Positions 16,428-25,170 are shown, counted from the first letter of the stretch. The stretch is 64,000 nucleotides of DNA from Actinacidiphila acididurans (GCF_016918855.1 NZ_JADKYB010000017.1:62001-126000); one strand, 5' to 3'. Translations and numbers: made by a program. The notes: generated by a model from the letters alone, not told the origin.

Positions 16428-17556
16428 GACCCGCAGGACCCGTACGCCCGGCAGTGCCGCCGGTACCGGTGAGATCGCCGGGACCGGCAGCGCCGCTGTT
16501 CGCGCCGTTCGCGCCCCCCATCGGGGTGCACACCGCCCCGACCGGGTGATCGTGGTCGTACGGGTTGCCGCTCGGCGCCGGTCCGGAGGCGGTGTGCCCG
16601 GCGAATATCGGGCGAAAGCCCTCCAGCGGGGCGACGCAGGCCAGCGGGCCGGCCGCGATGTCGGCGCGGGCCACCTGGATGTGGTGCTCGCGCAGGTCCT
16701 CGTGGTCGAAGCGGAAGGTGAGCTGCCGCCGCACGGTGAACAGCGAGGCGGCGCCGGCCGGGGCCGGCCCGCGCAGCGCGTAGACGAAGGTGTGGTCGGC
16801 CGTGACTTCGAGCTGGTTGTCCCTGGTCTCGGCGGCCTGGAGAGTGCCCTGCACCCGGATCTCGTCGGTGACCAGCCGGACCCGGGCGGCCGGGTCGAAG
16901 CGGACCAGCCAACCGGTGGCCTCGTGCATTCCGTCGTCGGCCGGCCGGGTGAGGCTGGCGTCGAACTGGTCGAGCTGCCCGGGGCTGAGCAGGTTGCGCA
17001 CCGCGCCGACGTCGCCGGCGAGCACCGTACGGGTGTCCAGCGAGGAGTCGGTCAGGTACTCCTTGGCGGTGGCGTACGCCTCGTCGACCTCCTGCTCGGA
17101 AAAGTCGCCGATCCGGCGGGAGCCGTCGGGGTCGATCCCGTCCACACCGATCCGGTAGTGCGCGGCGGAGCTGCCCGCGAAGGGCGACGCGGCGGACACC
17201 GCGGGCACCGGGCCGGTAGGCACCAGCGGTATCACCGTGGTGAGCAGCCGGGCAGTGGGCACCACGGGGTCGGAGCGGTAGGGATGCCGCACCCCCATGT
17301 AGACCGCGAAGCCGAAGGCCAGGACGAGCAGCAGGACCAGCGCCATCGCCTGGCGGGCCAGGACGTGCGGCATCGCGTGCCGGACCCGGACGGCCCGAGC
17401 GGCGCCGCCGCCGTCCAGCCGCTCCTGAGCGGAGTACTCCTGGATCCGGGCAGCTCTCACGAACGATTCGTCGAAGACGACGGATCGGTAGTCGTCGTCA
17501 CCGCCTCCCGGGGCGCCCTCGGGCGTGCCCTCGGGAGGGTCTCCAGGCCCGCTCAT
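16309..17556 (-). CDS. Unknown single-pass membrane protein, paralogue A of a pair
   Basis: A 415-residue protein of unknown function. The N-terminus is acidic/Gly-rich and carries the motif YRSVVFDESFVRAARIQ at residues about 22-38, then a basic stretch and one membrane helix (about 70-90, ALVLLLVLAFGFAVYMGV) followed by HPYR. The long outer part (about 130-330) looks folded: FSEQEVDEAYATAKEYLTDS and DHTFVYALRGP. The tail is a Gly/Thr/Pro-rich 70-residue low-complexity segment. It shares the DE-x-F-V-R module with the next gene upstream. A TAACCT six nt before the ATG suggests leaderless mRNA. The 3' end overlaps the M48 gene antisense by 119 bp. Confidence 0.75.
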   Translation of the reverse strand: MSGPGDPPEGTPEGAPGGGDDDYRSVVFDESFVRAARIQEYSAQERLDGGGAARAVRVRHAMPHVLARQAMALVLLLVLAFGFAVYMGVRHPYRSDPVVPTARLLTTVIPLVPTGPVPAVSAASPFAGSSAAHYRIGVDGIDPDGSRRIGDFSEQEVDEAYATAKEYLTDSSLDTRTVLAGDVGAVRNLLSPGQLDQFDASLTRPADDGMHEATGWLVRFDPAARVRLVTDEIRVQGTLQAAETRDNQLEVTADHTFVYALRGPAPAGAASLFTVRRQLTFRFDHEDLREHHIQVARADIAAGPLACVAPLEGFRPIFAGHTASGPAPSGNPYDHDHPVGAVCTPMGGANGANSGAAGPGDLTGTGGTAGRTGPAGPTGSGRPPAPPTPATPAVPATRGLLTPADARPSSSNPTL

Positions 17557-17562
17557 ATCACA

Positions 17563-17568
17563 AGGTTA
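17563..17568 (-). promoter_or_regulatory. -10 element placed for a leaderless transcript
   Basis: TAACCT on the minus strand ends six nt before the ATG at 17556, and no ribosome site is present. No good -35 is seen about 17 bp further upstream, so this is tentative. Confidence 0.35.
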
Positions 17569-17591
17569 AGTCTCCGAGCCGGTGAATAAAC

Positions 17592-17627
17592 GCCCTGGTA
17601 CCGGTCAACTTGACAACCGGTCAGGGC
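17592..17627 (-). terminator. Stem-loop between the two paralogous membrane genes
   Basis: GCCCTG...CAGGGC outer arms and ACCGGT...ACCGGT inner arms form a long imperfect hairpin. On the minus strand it is followed by GTTTATTC. It lies about 120 nt after the stop of the 17750-18223 gene and before the promoter of the next gene, so termination is the likely role. The centre GTCAAGTTGAC is itself a palindrome and could alternatively bind a protein. Confidence 0.5.
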
Positions 17628-17749
17628 ACGGAACATGAACCCGCGCCGACGGGGCACATGTACTGGAGCACGCCCTGAAAGCCCGCCCTGAAAGCACGTC
17701 CCGGGAACACGCTCTCAGGGCACATCCCGGGGCTCGCCTCGAGCACGCC

Positions 17750-18223
17750 TCAGGGCAGAGGGGTGGTGAGAACCGGAACGGTGCTGCGGGCACCGGCCGG
17801 GCTGCCGCCGGTGGTGGCGACGGTGCCGGACCCGGGGTCGACCGTGCCCACCGAGCCGCTGGACGGCGCCGTCGGCGCGGGCTGCCGGCCACCGCCCGCC
17901 CCCCGGTAGACCGCGGCGAAGCTGAGGGCGACCACGCCGATGCCCATGACCACCGCCAGGGCCCAGGCGACCGGGCGATGCCAGCGGGTGGTGCTGCCGC
18001 GGTACGGATGCCCGGCCGCGTACAGCTCGTCGGACTCGGCCTCGTCGTCGTCCAGCTCGGGGACGGCAGCGGGCCTTCTGCGCCGGCCGGGAGCGCCGGG
18101 CGGCAACATCGGACCTTCGGCAACGGCGAGCATCCGTTCCCGGGCCGTGGGCTCATGGAACAGAGCGGACCGTACGAAATCTTCGTCGAGGACTACGGAG
18201 GCGAACTCGTCATCGTCCGGCAT
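17750..18223 (-). CDS. Unknown single-pass membrane protein, paralogue B of a pair
   Basis: A 157-residue protein of unknown function. It begins MPDDDEFASVVLDEDFVRSA, the same acidic DE-x-F-V-R module as the downstream gene, followed by an E-x2-A-x-ER-M segment. After an acidic linker comes HPYRGSTTRWHRPV, one membrane helix (about 85-107, WALAVVMGIGVVALSFAAVY), and a 45-residue Gly/Ser/Thr/Pro-rich outer tail. It is much shorter than its partner and lacks the folded outer region. Two tandem genes with the same cytoplasmic module but different outer parts suggest a shared cytoplasmic partner; this is inference. Confidence 0.72.
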   Translation of the reverse strand: MPDDDEFASVVLDEDFVRSALFHEPTARERMLAVAEGPMLPPGAPGRRRRPAAVPELDDDEAESDELYAAGHPYRGSTTRWHRPVAWALAVVMGIGVVALSFAAVYRGAGGGRQPAPTAPSSGSVGTVDPGSGTVATTGGSPAGARSTVPVLTTPLP

Positions 18224-18317
18224 CTGTCCAGGGTAATGCGGAAGTTGGTCCTTTGGGCAGGGGAATGTGGTCCCGCGGTGTGCCGCCGGTCACCCGCCGG
18301 TACGCCGGAGGCGCAAG

Positions 18318-19619
18318 TCAACGAATGTGACCGTCCCCGGTGACCACGAACTTGGTGGAGGTCAGCTCCGGCAGCCCCATGGGCCCGCGCGCGTGCAGCT
18401 TCTGGGTGGAGATGCCGATCTCGGCGCCGAAGCCGAACTGGCCGCCGTCGGTGAACCGGGTGGAGGCGTTGACCATGACGGCGGCCGCGTCCACCAATTG
18501 GGTGAAGCGGCGGGCGGCGGGCTGCGAGGAGGTGACGATGGCCTCGGTGTGCCCGGAGGACCACAGCCGGATGTGACCGACAGCCGCGTCGAGCGAGTCC
18601 ACCACCGCGGCGGAGATGTCGTACGACAGGTACTCGGTCTCCCAGTCGTCCATGGTGGCCGCAACCACGGTGGCCTTGCTGCCGGCCGCCTCGGCCAGTT
18701 CCAGCACCCGCGAGTCGCCGTGCACGGTGACCCCGGCCTCGGCCAGCGCGTCCAGCGCCAGGGGCAGGAAGCGCTCGGCGATGTCCCGGTGCACCAGCAG
18801 CGTCTCGGCCGAGTTGCACACGCTGACCCGCTGGGCCTTGGAGTTGACCAGGATGCGTACGGCGGTGTCCAGGTCGGCGTCGGCGTCCACGTACACGTGG
18901 CAGTTGCCGGTGCCGGTCTCGATCACCGGGACGGTGGAACCCTCCACGACGGTACGGATCAGGTCCGCGCCGCCGCGCGGGATCAGCACGTCCACCATGC
19001 CGCGGGCCCGCATCAGCTCGGTGACCGACTCGCGGCTCTCGCCGGGGACGAGCTGGATCGCGTCGGCCGGCAGGCCGGCGCCGCCGACAGCGTCGCGCAG
19101 CACGGTGACCAGGGCGTTGTTGGAGGTGTAGGCGGAGGAGGAGCCGCGCAGCAGCACCGCGTTGCCGGACTTCAGGCACAGGGCGGCGGCGTCCACCGTC
19201 ACATTGGGCCGGGCCTCGTAGATGATGCCGACCACGCCGAGCGGGACCCGGACCTGCCGCAGGTCGAGCCCGTTGGGCAGGGTGGAGCCGCGCACCACCT
19301 CGCCGACCGGGTCGGGCAGGCCGGCCACGTGGCGGACGTCGGCGGCGATGGCGGCGACCCGCTCCCGGGTCAGGGTGAGCCGGTCGACGATCGCCGGGCT
19401 GGTGCCGGCCGCCTCGGCCTTGGCCACGTCCTGCGCGTTGGCCGCGACGATCTCCTGGGTGCGGACGATCAGGGCGTCGGCGATGGCGAGCAGCGCGTCG
19501 TCCTTGACGGCCCTGGGCAGCGGGGCCAGGTCGGCGGCGGCGGCTCGCGCGCGGTAGGCGGCGAGCAGCACGGGCGACGTGGGGAGCGGCGAGGGCATGG
19601 CCCAGGAACTGGCGGTCAT
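18318..19619 (-). CDS. proA: Gamma-glutamyl phosphate reductase
   Basis: A 433-residue enzyme of the second step of proline synthesis: gamma-glutamyl phosphate plus NADPH to glutamate-5-semialdehyde. It is an aldehyde-dehydrogenase fold. The motif IIYEARPNVTVDAAALCLKS is diagnostic for ProA, and the catalytic Cys is in SVCNSAETLLV near residue 267. The ATG is at 19619. It is separated from proB by one small unknown gene on the same strand, and the three probably form one transcription unit. Confidence 0.97.
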   Translation of the reverse strand: MTASSWAMPSPLPTSPVLLAAYRARAAAADLAPLPRAVKDDALLAIADALIVRTQEIVAANAQDVAKAEAAGTSPAIVDRLTLTRERVAAIAADVRHVAGLPDPVGEVVRGSTLPNGLDLRQVRVPLGVVGIIYEARPNVTVDAAALCLKSGNAVLLRGSSSAYTSNNALVTVLRDAVGGAGLPADAIQLVPGESRESVTELMRARGMVDVLIPRGGADLIRTVVEGSTVPVIETGTGNCHVYVDADADLDTAVRILVNSKAQRVSVCNSAETLLVHRDIAERFLPLALDALAEAGVTVHGDSRVLELAEAAGSKATVVAATMDDWETEYLSYDISAAVVDSLDAAVGHIRLWSSGHTEAIVTSSQPAARRFTQLVDAAAVMVNASTRFTDGGQFGFGAEIGISTQKLHARGPMGLPELTSTKFVVTGDGHIR

Positions 19620-19655
19620 GCGTGCAGCGTACCGGTCGGGACACCGCGGAAGGGG

Positions 19656-20132
19656 TCAGAACGGATGTACGCCCACCGGGGCCGCGGGCGGCGGGCCGTA
19701 GCCCTCGGCCAGGCGCTGGTGGTAGGTGTCCCGGTCGATCACCTCCAGGCCGACGGTCTCCCAGGGCGGCAGCCCGGCGGTCGAGCGGTGCTCGCCCCAC
19801 AGCCGCAGGGCCATCGCGGCCGCGTCGTGCACGTCGCGGGCCTCCTCCCAGTACCGGACCTCGGCGTGGTCGGTGGCGTAGCGGCTGGTGAGCAGGAAGG
19901 GATGGTCGTGGGCGAGCTGCTCCAGGCCGCGCCGGACCTCGGCGAGCGGGGTGCGCGGCCCCGCGACGCTGAGGGTGACGTGCCACAGCCGGGCCGGGTC
20001 GGGTTCCCGCGGGGACCGGCCGCCGGACGCCGCGTCGCCGTCGCCCGGGCCGTCCGCCCCGACGCCGTCGACGCTGACCAGCGCGCGCTCCCCGGGGCCC
20101 CTGGACGACGGCCCTTGACGCCCTCGCTTCAC
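19656..20132 (-). CDS. Unknown protein between proB and proA
   Basis: A 158-residue cytoplasmic-looking protein without membrane helices. The first 45 residues are Gly/Asp/Arg-rich. The folded part starts at LWHVTLSVAGPRTPLAEVRR and continues DHPFLLTSRYATDHAEVRYW, DVHDAAAMALRLWGEHR and WETVGLEVIDRDTYHQRL. The GTG at 20132 has an excellent AGGAGG six nt upstream. Only 36 nt separate its stop from the proA start. Position within the proline genes suggests co-expression, but I recognise no domain that ties it to proline synthesis. Confidence 0.8.
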   Translation of the reverse strand: MKRGRQGPSSRGPGERALVSVDGVGADGPGDGDAASGGRSPREPDPARLWHVTLSVAGPRTPLAEVRRGLEQLAHDHPFLLTSRYATDHAEVRYWEEARDVHDAAAMALRLWGEHRSTAGLPPWETVGLEVIDRDTYHQRLAEGYGPPPAAPVGVHPF

Positions 20133-20321
20133 AGGCGGCCTCCTGTCCCGTGGACGACTCCCCCGACGTGACCCCGGAAGAGGGCCCTCTAAGAGTTGAC
20201 CAGGCTCGTGGGGACCGCGGAGGTGTTTTGGCCAAGAAGCCCCGTGCAGGTCCTGCGAAGGGGCGGCCCATGCCCCCGATGCAAGGGACTCACCCGGGCG
20301 GCGGAACGGGTCCGCCGGTGA

Positions 20322-21491
20322 TCAGGGATGCAGCAGCACCAGGTCGTCCCGGTGCACGACCTCGCGCTCGTAGGCCGGGCCCAGCTCCTTGGCCAGGTCG
20401 CGGGTGGAGCGGCCGAGCAGCCGGGGCAGTTCCCGGGCGTCGAAGTTGACCAGGCCGCGGGCGACCGCCCGGCCCGCCTCGTCCAGCAGGTCCACCGGGT
20501 CGCCCGCGGTGAAGTCGCCCTCGACAGCGGTGAGCCCGGCCGGCAGCAGCGAACTGCGCCGCTCGGTGACCGCCAGCACCGCGCCCGCGTCCAGCCGCAG
20601 CGCGCCGCGCGGCGCCGAGGCGTGCGCCAGCCACAGCAGCCGGTCGGCGGAGCGCTTCCCGGTGCGGTGGAAGTACGTGCCGGTGGGCCGGCCGGCCAGC
20701 GCGTCGGCGGCGTGCACCGCGGAGGTGAGCACCACCGGCACCCCGGCGCCGGTGGCGATGCCGGCCGCGTCCACCTTGGTGACCATGCCGCCGGTGCCGA
20801 CCCCGGAACGGCCGGCGCTGCCGATGGAGATCCCCTCCAGGTCCTTGCGGCCCCGGATCTCCGCGATGCGGCGGGTGCCCGGGGTGCGCGGGTCGCCGTC
20901 GTAGAGCCCGTCCACGTCGGAGAGCAGGATCAGCAGGTCGGCGCGGACCAGGTGGGCGACGAGCGCGGCGAGCCGGTCGTTGTCGCCGAACCTGATCTCG
21001 TCGGTGGCCACCGTGTCGTTCTCGTTGACCACCGGCAGCGCGCCCATGGCCAGCAGCTGGTCCAGGGTGCGGTAGGCGTTGCGGTAGTGGGCGCGGCGGC
21101 TGACGTCGTCGGAGGTGAGCAGCACCTGGCCGACGCGGATGCCGTAGCGGGCGAAGGAGGCCGTGTAGCGGGCCACCAGCAGGCCCTGGCCGACGCTGGC
21201 CGCGGCCTGCTGGCGGGCCAGATCACGGGGGCGGCCGGACAGGCCCAGCGGGGCGAGCCCGGCGGCGATGGCGCCGGAGGAGACCAGGACGATCTCCCGC
21301 TCCTCGCGAGCCTTGGCCAGCACGTCGACCAGGGCGTCGACCCGGTCCGCGTCCAGCCCGCCGGCGGCGGTGGTCAGCGACGACGAGCCGACCTTGACCA
21401 CGATCCGGCGGGCCTGCCGGACCTCCGCCCGGCTCACTTCCCCGGCCTCGCCCGTTTCCTCGCTCGCCCGGCCGGTCACCTGCGCGGTCAC
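20322..21491 (-). CDS. proB: Glutamate 5-kinase
   Basis: A 389-residue enzyme that phosphorylates glutamate in the first, normally proline-inhibited, step of proline synthesis. The amino-acid-kinase domain begins IVVKVGSSSLTT; SSGAIAAGL, NENDTVATDEIRFGDND and GTGGMVTKVDAA are family blocks. A C-terminal PUA domain (about 285-370) carries the YFHRTGKRSADRLLWLAHAS start. The GTG at 21491 has GAAGGA upstream; a GTG 19 codons later (VSRAEV) is possible. It follows galE by 34 nt. The 189 nt before the next gene (20133-20321) show no further gene. Confidence 0.96.
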   Translation of the reverse strand: MTAQVTGRASEETGEAGEVSRAEVRQARRIVVKVGSSSLTTAAGGLDADRVDALVDVLAKAREEREIVLVSSGAIAAGLAPLGLSGRPRDLARQQAAASVGQGLLVARYTASFARYGIRVGQVLLTSDDVSRRAHYRNAYRTLDQLLAMGALPVVNENDTVATDEIRFGDNDRLAALVAHLVRADLLILLSDVDGLYDGDPRTPGTRRIAEIRGRKDLEGISIGSAGRSGVGTGGMVTKVDAAGIATGAGVPVVLTSAVHAADALAGRPTGTYFHRTGKRSADRLLWLAHASAPRGALRLDAGAVLAVTERRSSLLPAGLTAVEGDFTAGDPVDLLDEAGRAVARGLVNFDARELPRLLGRSTRDLAKELGPAYEREVVHRDDLVLLHP

Positions 21492-21525
21492 GTGTGTCCT
21501 TCGTGTCGCTCCGCCCCTCGGCCGG

Positions 21526-22497
21526 CTACTCCGGGTGCCGCGCCTGCCAGCCTGCCCAGGCCGAGGTGACCATCTGCCGGACGTCGTGCTTGGCCGTCCA
21601 GCCCAGTTCCTTGGCGATGGCCTCGGCGGAGGCGACGACACGGGCCGGGTCGCCGGGGCGGCGCGGGGCCACCTCGGGTTCGATCCCAGTGTGGCCCGAA
21701 ACCTCGCGGATGATCTCCACCATTTCGGCCACTGAGACGCCCTCGCCGCGGCCGATGTTGAGCACGAGCGCGGCCTGGGGGTCCTCGATGAGCCGGTGGG
21801 CGGCGGCCAGGTGCGCGGAGGCGATGTCCTCGACGTGGATGTAGTCGCGGATGCAGGTGCCGTCGGGGGTGGGGTAGTCGGCGCCGAAGATCAGCGGCGG
21901 CTTGCCCTGCGAGAGCCGCTCGAAGACCATCGGGACCAGGTTGAACACGCCGGGGTCGCCGAGTTCGGGGGTGGCCGCGCCGGCCACGTTGAAGTAGCGC
22001 AGCGCGGCGGTGGCCATGCCGTGCGCCCGGCCGGCCGCCTTGACCAGCCACTCGCCGGCGAGCTTGGTCTCGCCGTACGGGCTCATCGGCTCGCACGGGG
22101 TCTGCTCGGTGACCAGGTCCACGTCCGGCATCCCGTACACGGCCGCGGACGAGGAGAACAGGAAGCGGCGCACCCCGGCGCCGGCGGCGGCCTCCAGGAC
22201 GGTGCGCAGGCCCTCGACGTTCTCCCGGTAATACCAGAGCGGGCGCTCCACCGACTCGCCGACCTGCTTCTTGGCGGCGATGTGCACGACGCCGTCCACC
22301 ATGTGCTCGCGCAGCACCCGGTCCAGCACGGCGCGGTCGAGCACGGTGCCGCGCTCCAGCGGGACGTCGGCCGGCAGCCGGGCCGGGTCGCCGGTGCTCA
22401 GGTCGTCGAGGACGACGACCCGCTCGCCGGCCTCGGTCATCGCCTTGACGACGTGCGAACCGATAAATCCGGCACCGCCGGTGATCATCCAGGTCAT
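21526..22497 (-). CDS. galE: UDP-glucose 4-epimerase
   Basis: A 323-residue extended short-chain dehydrogenase that interconverts UDP-glucose and UDP-galactose. The NAD-binding GGAGFIGSH is at residues 7-15, the catalytic Ser/Thr region is FLFSSSAAVYG, and the Tyr-Lys pair is in SPYGETKLAGEW near residue 139. RYFNVAGA and the CIRDYIHVEDIASAH segment are typical of GalE. It stands between proB and a GT2 glycosyltransferase, so it may supply galactose to a wall polymer; that link is inference. The 190 nt upstream contain GC-rich imperfect repeats but no gene. Confidence 0.94.
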   Translation of the reverse strand: MTWMITGGAGFIGSHVVKAMTEAGERVVVLDDLSTGDPARLPADVPLERGTVLDRAVLDRVLREHMVDGVVHIAAKKQVGESVERPLWYYRENVEGLRTVLEAAAGAGVRRFLFSSSAAVYGMPDVDLVTEQTPCEPMSPYGETKLAGEWLVKAAGRAHGMATAALRYFNVAGAATPELGDPGVFNLVPMVFERLSQGKPPLIFGADYPTPDGTCIRDYIHVEDIASAHLAAAHRLIEDPQAALVLNIGRGEGVSVAEMVEIIREVSGHTGIEPEVAPRRPGDPARVVASAEAIAKELGWTAKHDVRQMVTSAWAGWQARHPE

Positions 22498-22688
22498 CCG
22501 GTCAGTCTAGACGGCCGGCGGTCACCGGGGTGAATCCGGGGTGAACGGGGACGGGCTTCGCGGTGCCGTTCGCGAGCCCCGCGTGACCCTCGCGGACCCG
22601 TCCGCAGGCCCTTCACGGTGCCCTTCGCGGCGCCCGCCACCGTGTCGTCCGCGGTGCCCGGCCGCCGCACGGTGGCGGCCGGTGCCGG

Positions 22689-24269
22689 TCACTTGCCCAG
22701 CAGCCGCCGCAGCCGTCCGCTGGCGACCCGGCGGGCTCCCTGCACGCCGTCGGCGACCCGGAGGATCAGCGCGCGGCCGGGGGTGATGTGGGTCTGCACC
22801 AGCAGCACCTGGCCGGTCGGGCGGACCACCGCGCCGCGCCGGGCCTCCTGGCCGTCGGCGGCGCGCACCTCGGTCATGGTGCGGGCGGAGGTGCCCGCGT
22901 ACCGGATCTCGGCGCGGATGTGCCAGATCGCCAGCCGGCCGCCGCGGGCGAGGTCGGCGGTGCGCAGCCGGACCGCGGCGGTCCAGTCCGTGCCCTCGCC
23001 GATCAGCGGGGTCTCCAGGGTGATCGCGGGCCGGCCGGTGCCGCGCTCGGTCAGCTCCACCCGCAGCGCGACCGGGTGCAGCGCGGCGAGCCGCCCGTAC
23101 AGCTCGCGGACCCGCAGTGCGAGCCGGGTGTTGGCGCCGGTCTGCACCCGCGCCTCGACGGTCACCGGCAGCTGCTCCGGGGGGAGTTCGGCCAGCTCCG
23201 GCGGGGGCGTGCTGCCGTACGGCGGGATCAGCCGGGGCGGCCGGGCGGCCAGCTCCACCAGCCGGCCGAGCCCCGCGGCGCCCGGCTCGGGCTCGTCGGC
23301 GCCGGGCGCGGTCAGCGCGCGGGCCATCCAGCGCGACGGGACCGTGGCCTGCGCGACGCCCTCCCGGTCGAAGCCGGCCACGTAGTCCCGCGTCACCTTC
23401 CACCAACCGGAGACGTAACCCGGGGAGCGCTGCGGCAGTTCTCTGACGTACATGGGCAGGTCGTAGTCGAGGAACTTCGCCTGCGCGGACTCGGCGAGGC
23501 CGTAGGCGCCGGCGTCGCGGAGGGTGTCCACCACTCCGCGGTGCGCGGCGACGCGGTGCCGCCAGTTGGCCAGGTCGCCGCGGCGCAGCGAGATGGACAG
23601 CCGGGCGGCCTGACGGCGTACGTGCCAGACGTAGACCGGCTCGTCGGTGTACGCGATGCGCGGCTTGGCGGCGTAGACGCGGGCGGTGAAGACGAAGTCC
23701 TCGTAGTGGAAGGCGCCGTCGGGGAAGGTGATGCGGCGCTCGCGCAGGAAGGCGGTGCGGTAGAGCTTGTTGACCGACAGGGTGTCCCAGAGCAGTTCGG
23801 GGTGGTCCTCTATGCCGGTCAGGACGATGCCGGGCAGGGCCGCGCCGTCGCCGTAGATCTTCGGCGCCCACACGGTCTCGCGGCCGCCGGGCAGTTCGCG
23901 GCGCACGGCCCGGCCGGCGGTGACGTCGGCGCGGTGCTTCTGGGCGAGCGGCAGCAGGGCGGCCACCGCGCCCTCGGGCAGGATGTCGTCGCTGTCGAGG
24001 AAGAGCAGGTAGGGGTACTGGGCGGCGGCCAGGCCGTCGTTGCGGGGGGTGCCGCAGCCGCCGCTGTTGGTGGTGCGCGCCACCAGCCGGACCCTGGGGT
24101 CGCGGTCGGCCACCGCCGCGATCGCCTCCGCGGTCGCGTCGGTGGAACAGTCGTCGACGACGATCACCTCGCCGACGTGGTCACCTTGGGCCAGCGCCGA
24201 CTCGACGGCCGTGGTGACATGCTCCGCGTCGTTGAATGTGATCACGACGACACTGACACGCGCCTTCAA
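22689..24269 (-). CDS. GT2-family glycosyltransferase (wall-polymer type)
   Basis: A 526-residue glycosyltransferase. The N-terminal GT-A domain opens VSVVVITFNDAEHVTTAVES, with VVDDCSTD and the metal-binding LFLDSDD. The FHYEDFVFTARVY and CGTPRNDGLAAA segments resemble teichoic-acid-type enzymes. The C-terminal half (about 380-526) is beta-rich (VTVEARVQTGANTRLALRV), perhaps a glycan-binding or trimerisation region. The start is TTG at 24269 with GAGGG four nt upstream. It is divergent from the gtrA locus across 250 nt. Acceptor and donor are unknown. Confidence 0.88.
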   Translation of the reverse strand: MKARVSVVVITFNDAEHVTTAVESALAQGDHVGEVIVVDDCSTDATAEAIAAVADRDPRVRLVARTTNSGGCGTPRNDGLAAAQYPYLLFLDSDDILPEGAVAALLPLAQKHRADVTAGRAVRRELPGGRETVWAPKIYGDGAALPGIVLTGIEDHPELLWDTLSVNKLYRTAFLRERRITFPDGAFHYEDFVFTARVYAAKPRIAYTDEPVYVWHVRRQAARLSISLRRGDLANWRHRVAAHRGVVDTLRDAGAYGLAESAQAKFLDYDLPMYVRELPQRSPGYVSGWWKVTRDYVAGFDREGVAQATVPSRWMARALTAPGADEPEPGAAGLGRLVELAARPPRLIPPYGSTPPPELAELPPEQLPVTVEARVQTGANTRLALRVRELYGRLAALHPVALRVELTERGTGRPAITLETPLIGEGTDWTAAVRLRTADLARGGRLAIWHIRAEIRYAGTSARTMTEVRAADGQEARRGAVVRPTGQVLLVQTHITPGRALILRVADGVQGARRVASGRLRRLLGK

Positions 24270-24519
24270 GGACCCTCACTTCCGCGATCTTCTCCAAGCG
24301 GCCAGAGTAGTATTTGCCGTTTTCGGTTGCCCACACCGGGGTGAACTCTTCTTCCTGCGCTCCGGGCCCGTCGTTGAACATCGGCCGTACACCCGGCGGT
24401 GTCCGGGTTACGGGAGCCTGTGCGCCGTACGCTGGGAAACGCGCACGAAACGTGCCGAATCCCGCACTCTCCGTACCCGCGCCCAGCCGCGTACGACCCC
24501 GAAAGCGACCCGGTGACCC

Positions 24520-24615
24520 ATGCGATTGTCGATCGTAGTTCCCTGCTTCGACGAAGAGGCTGTGATCGGGCTCTTCGATGCGCGGATCCGCCGGACCCTG
24601 AGGGAGCCGCGTTGA
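24520..24615 (+). pseudogene. Truncated DPM1-like GT2 glycosyltransferase, 31 codons
   Basis: An ATG frame of 31 codons opens MRLSIVVPCFDEEAVIGLFD, the start of polyprenol-phosphate sugar transferases (MxLSIVVPCFNEE), and stops soon after at ARIRRTLREPR. A complete enzyme of this type needs more than 200 residues, including the DDGS and DADLQD motifs. This is therefore a remnant, most simply left by an internal in-frame deletion. Such transferases often precede gtrA. The remnant's TGA still overlaps the gtrA TTG start (TTGA), so the frame may survive because it couples translation of gtrA. Confidence 0.75.
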
Positions 24616-25097
24616 CGGGAAGCCACGCCAAGCAGCACCCTTCAGTGGTGCAACGCTCGCTCCGCTCGCCGCAGCTGCTCCAGGTCGTCCGCTTCGCGCT
24701 CGTCGGCGTGGTCAACACGACCACCTTTTACGGCTTCTACCTGGCGCTGCACCCGCTGATGCCGTACTTCCTGGCCTATACCTGCGCCTTTGTGCTCAGC
24801 ATGATCGGGTCGTTCTTCCTGAACACCTATTTCACCTACCGGACCCGGCCGACCTGGAAGAAGTTCCTGCTCTTCCCGCTGACCAATCTCACCAATTACG
24901 TGGTGACGAGCGTCGGCGTGTTCGCCCTGGTGGAGGGCGCGCACATGAACGACAAAATCGCGCCCCTGGTGGCGGCCGCGGCCGCGATCCCGTTCACATA
25001 CGTCCTGTCGCGGAGGATCCTGCTGAACTCCGGGAAGGCGCAGGCGGAAGCGCCCACCGAGCCGGCGCCGGCGGCCGAGCCGGTCGCCGGGCGCTGA
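24612..25097 (+). CDS. GtrA-family membrane protein
   Basis: A 161-residue protein with four membrane helices, about 25-45, 52-73, 88-108 and 118-138. It contains the GtrA-typical FALVGVVNTTTFYGFYLAL and SFFLNTYFTYR. GtrA proteins are thought to carry polyprenyl-phosphate sugars across the membrane, usually with a GT2 transferase partner. The start is TTG at 24612, with GAGGGAG six nt upstream and a 4-nt overlap with the upstream remnant frame. The original partner is lost here; the divergent GT2 gene or a distant one may replace it. Confidence 0.87.
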   Translation: MTGSHAKQHPSVVQRSLRSPQLLQVVRFALVGVVNTTTFYGFYLALHPLMPYFLAYTCAFVLSMIGSFFLNTYFTYRTRPTWKKFLLFPLTNLTNYVVTSVGVFALVEGAHMNDKIAPLVAAAAAIPFTYVLSRRILLNSGKAQAEAPTEPAPAAEPVAGR

Positions 25098-25170
25098 GCC
25101 GAGGCAGTGCTCAGCGTCGGCGCCGTCCGGTCACGGCTCGCCGGGCAGGGTCACCCTTCGCCGAGGAGGG

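Noticed and set aside
22498..22688. Possible small gene between galE and the GT2 gene
   Set aside because: Frames there are short, without ribosome sites, and the DNA is made of imperfect GC repeats.
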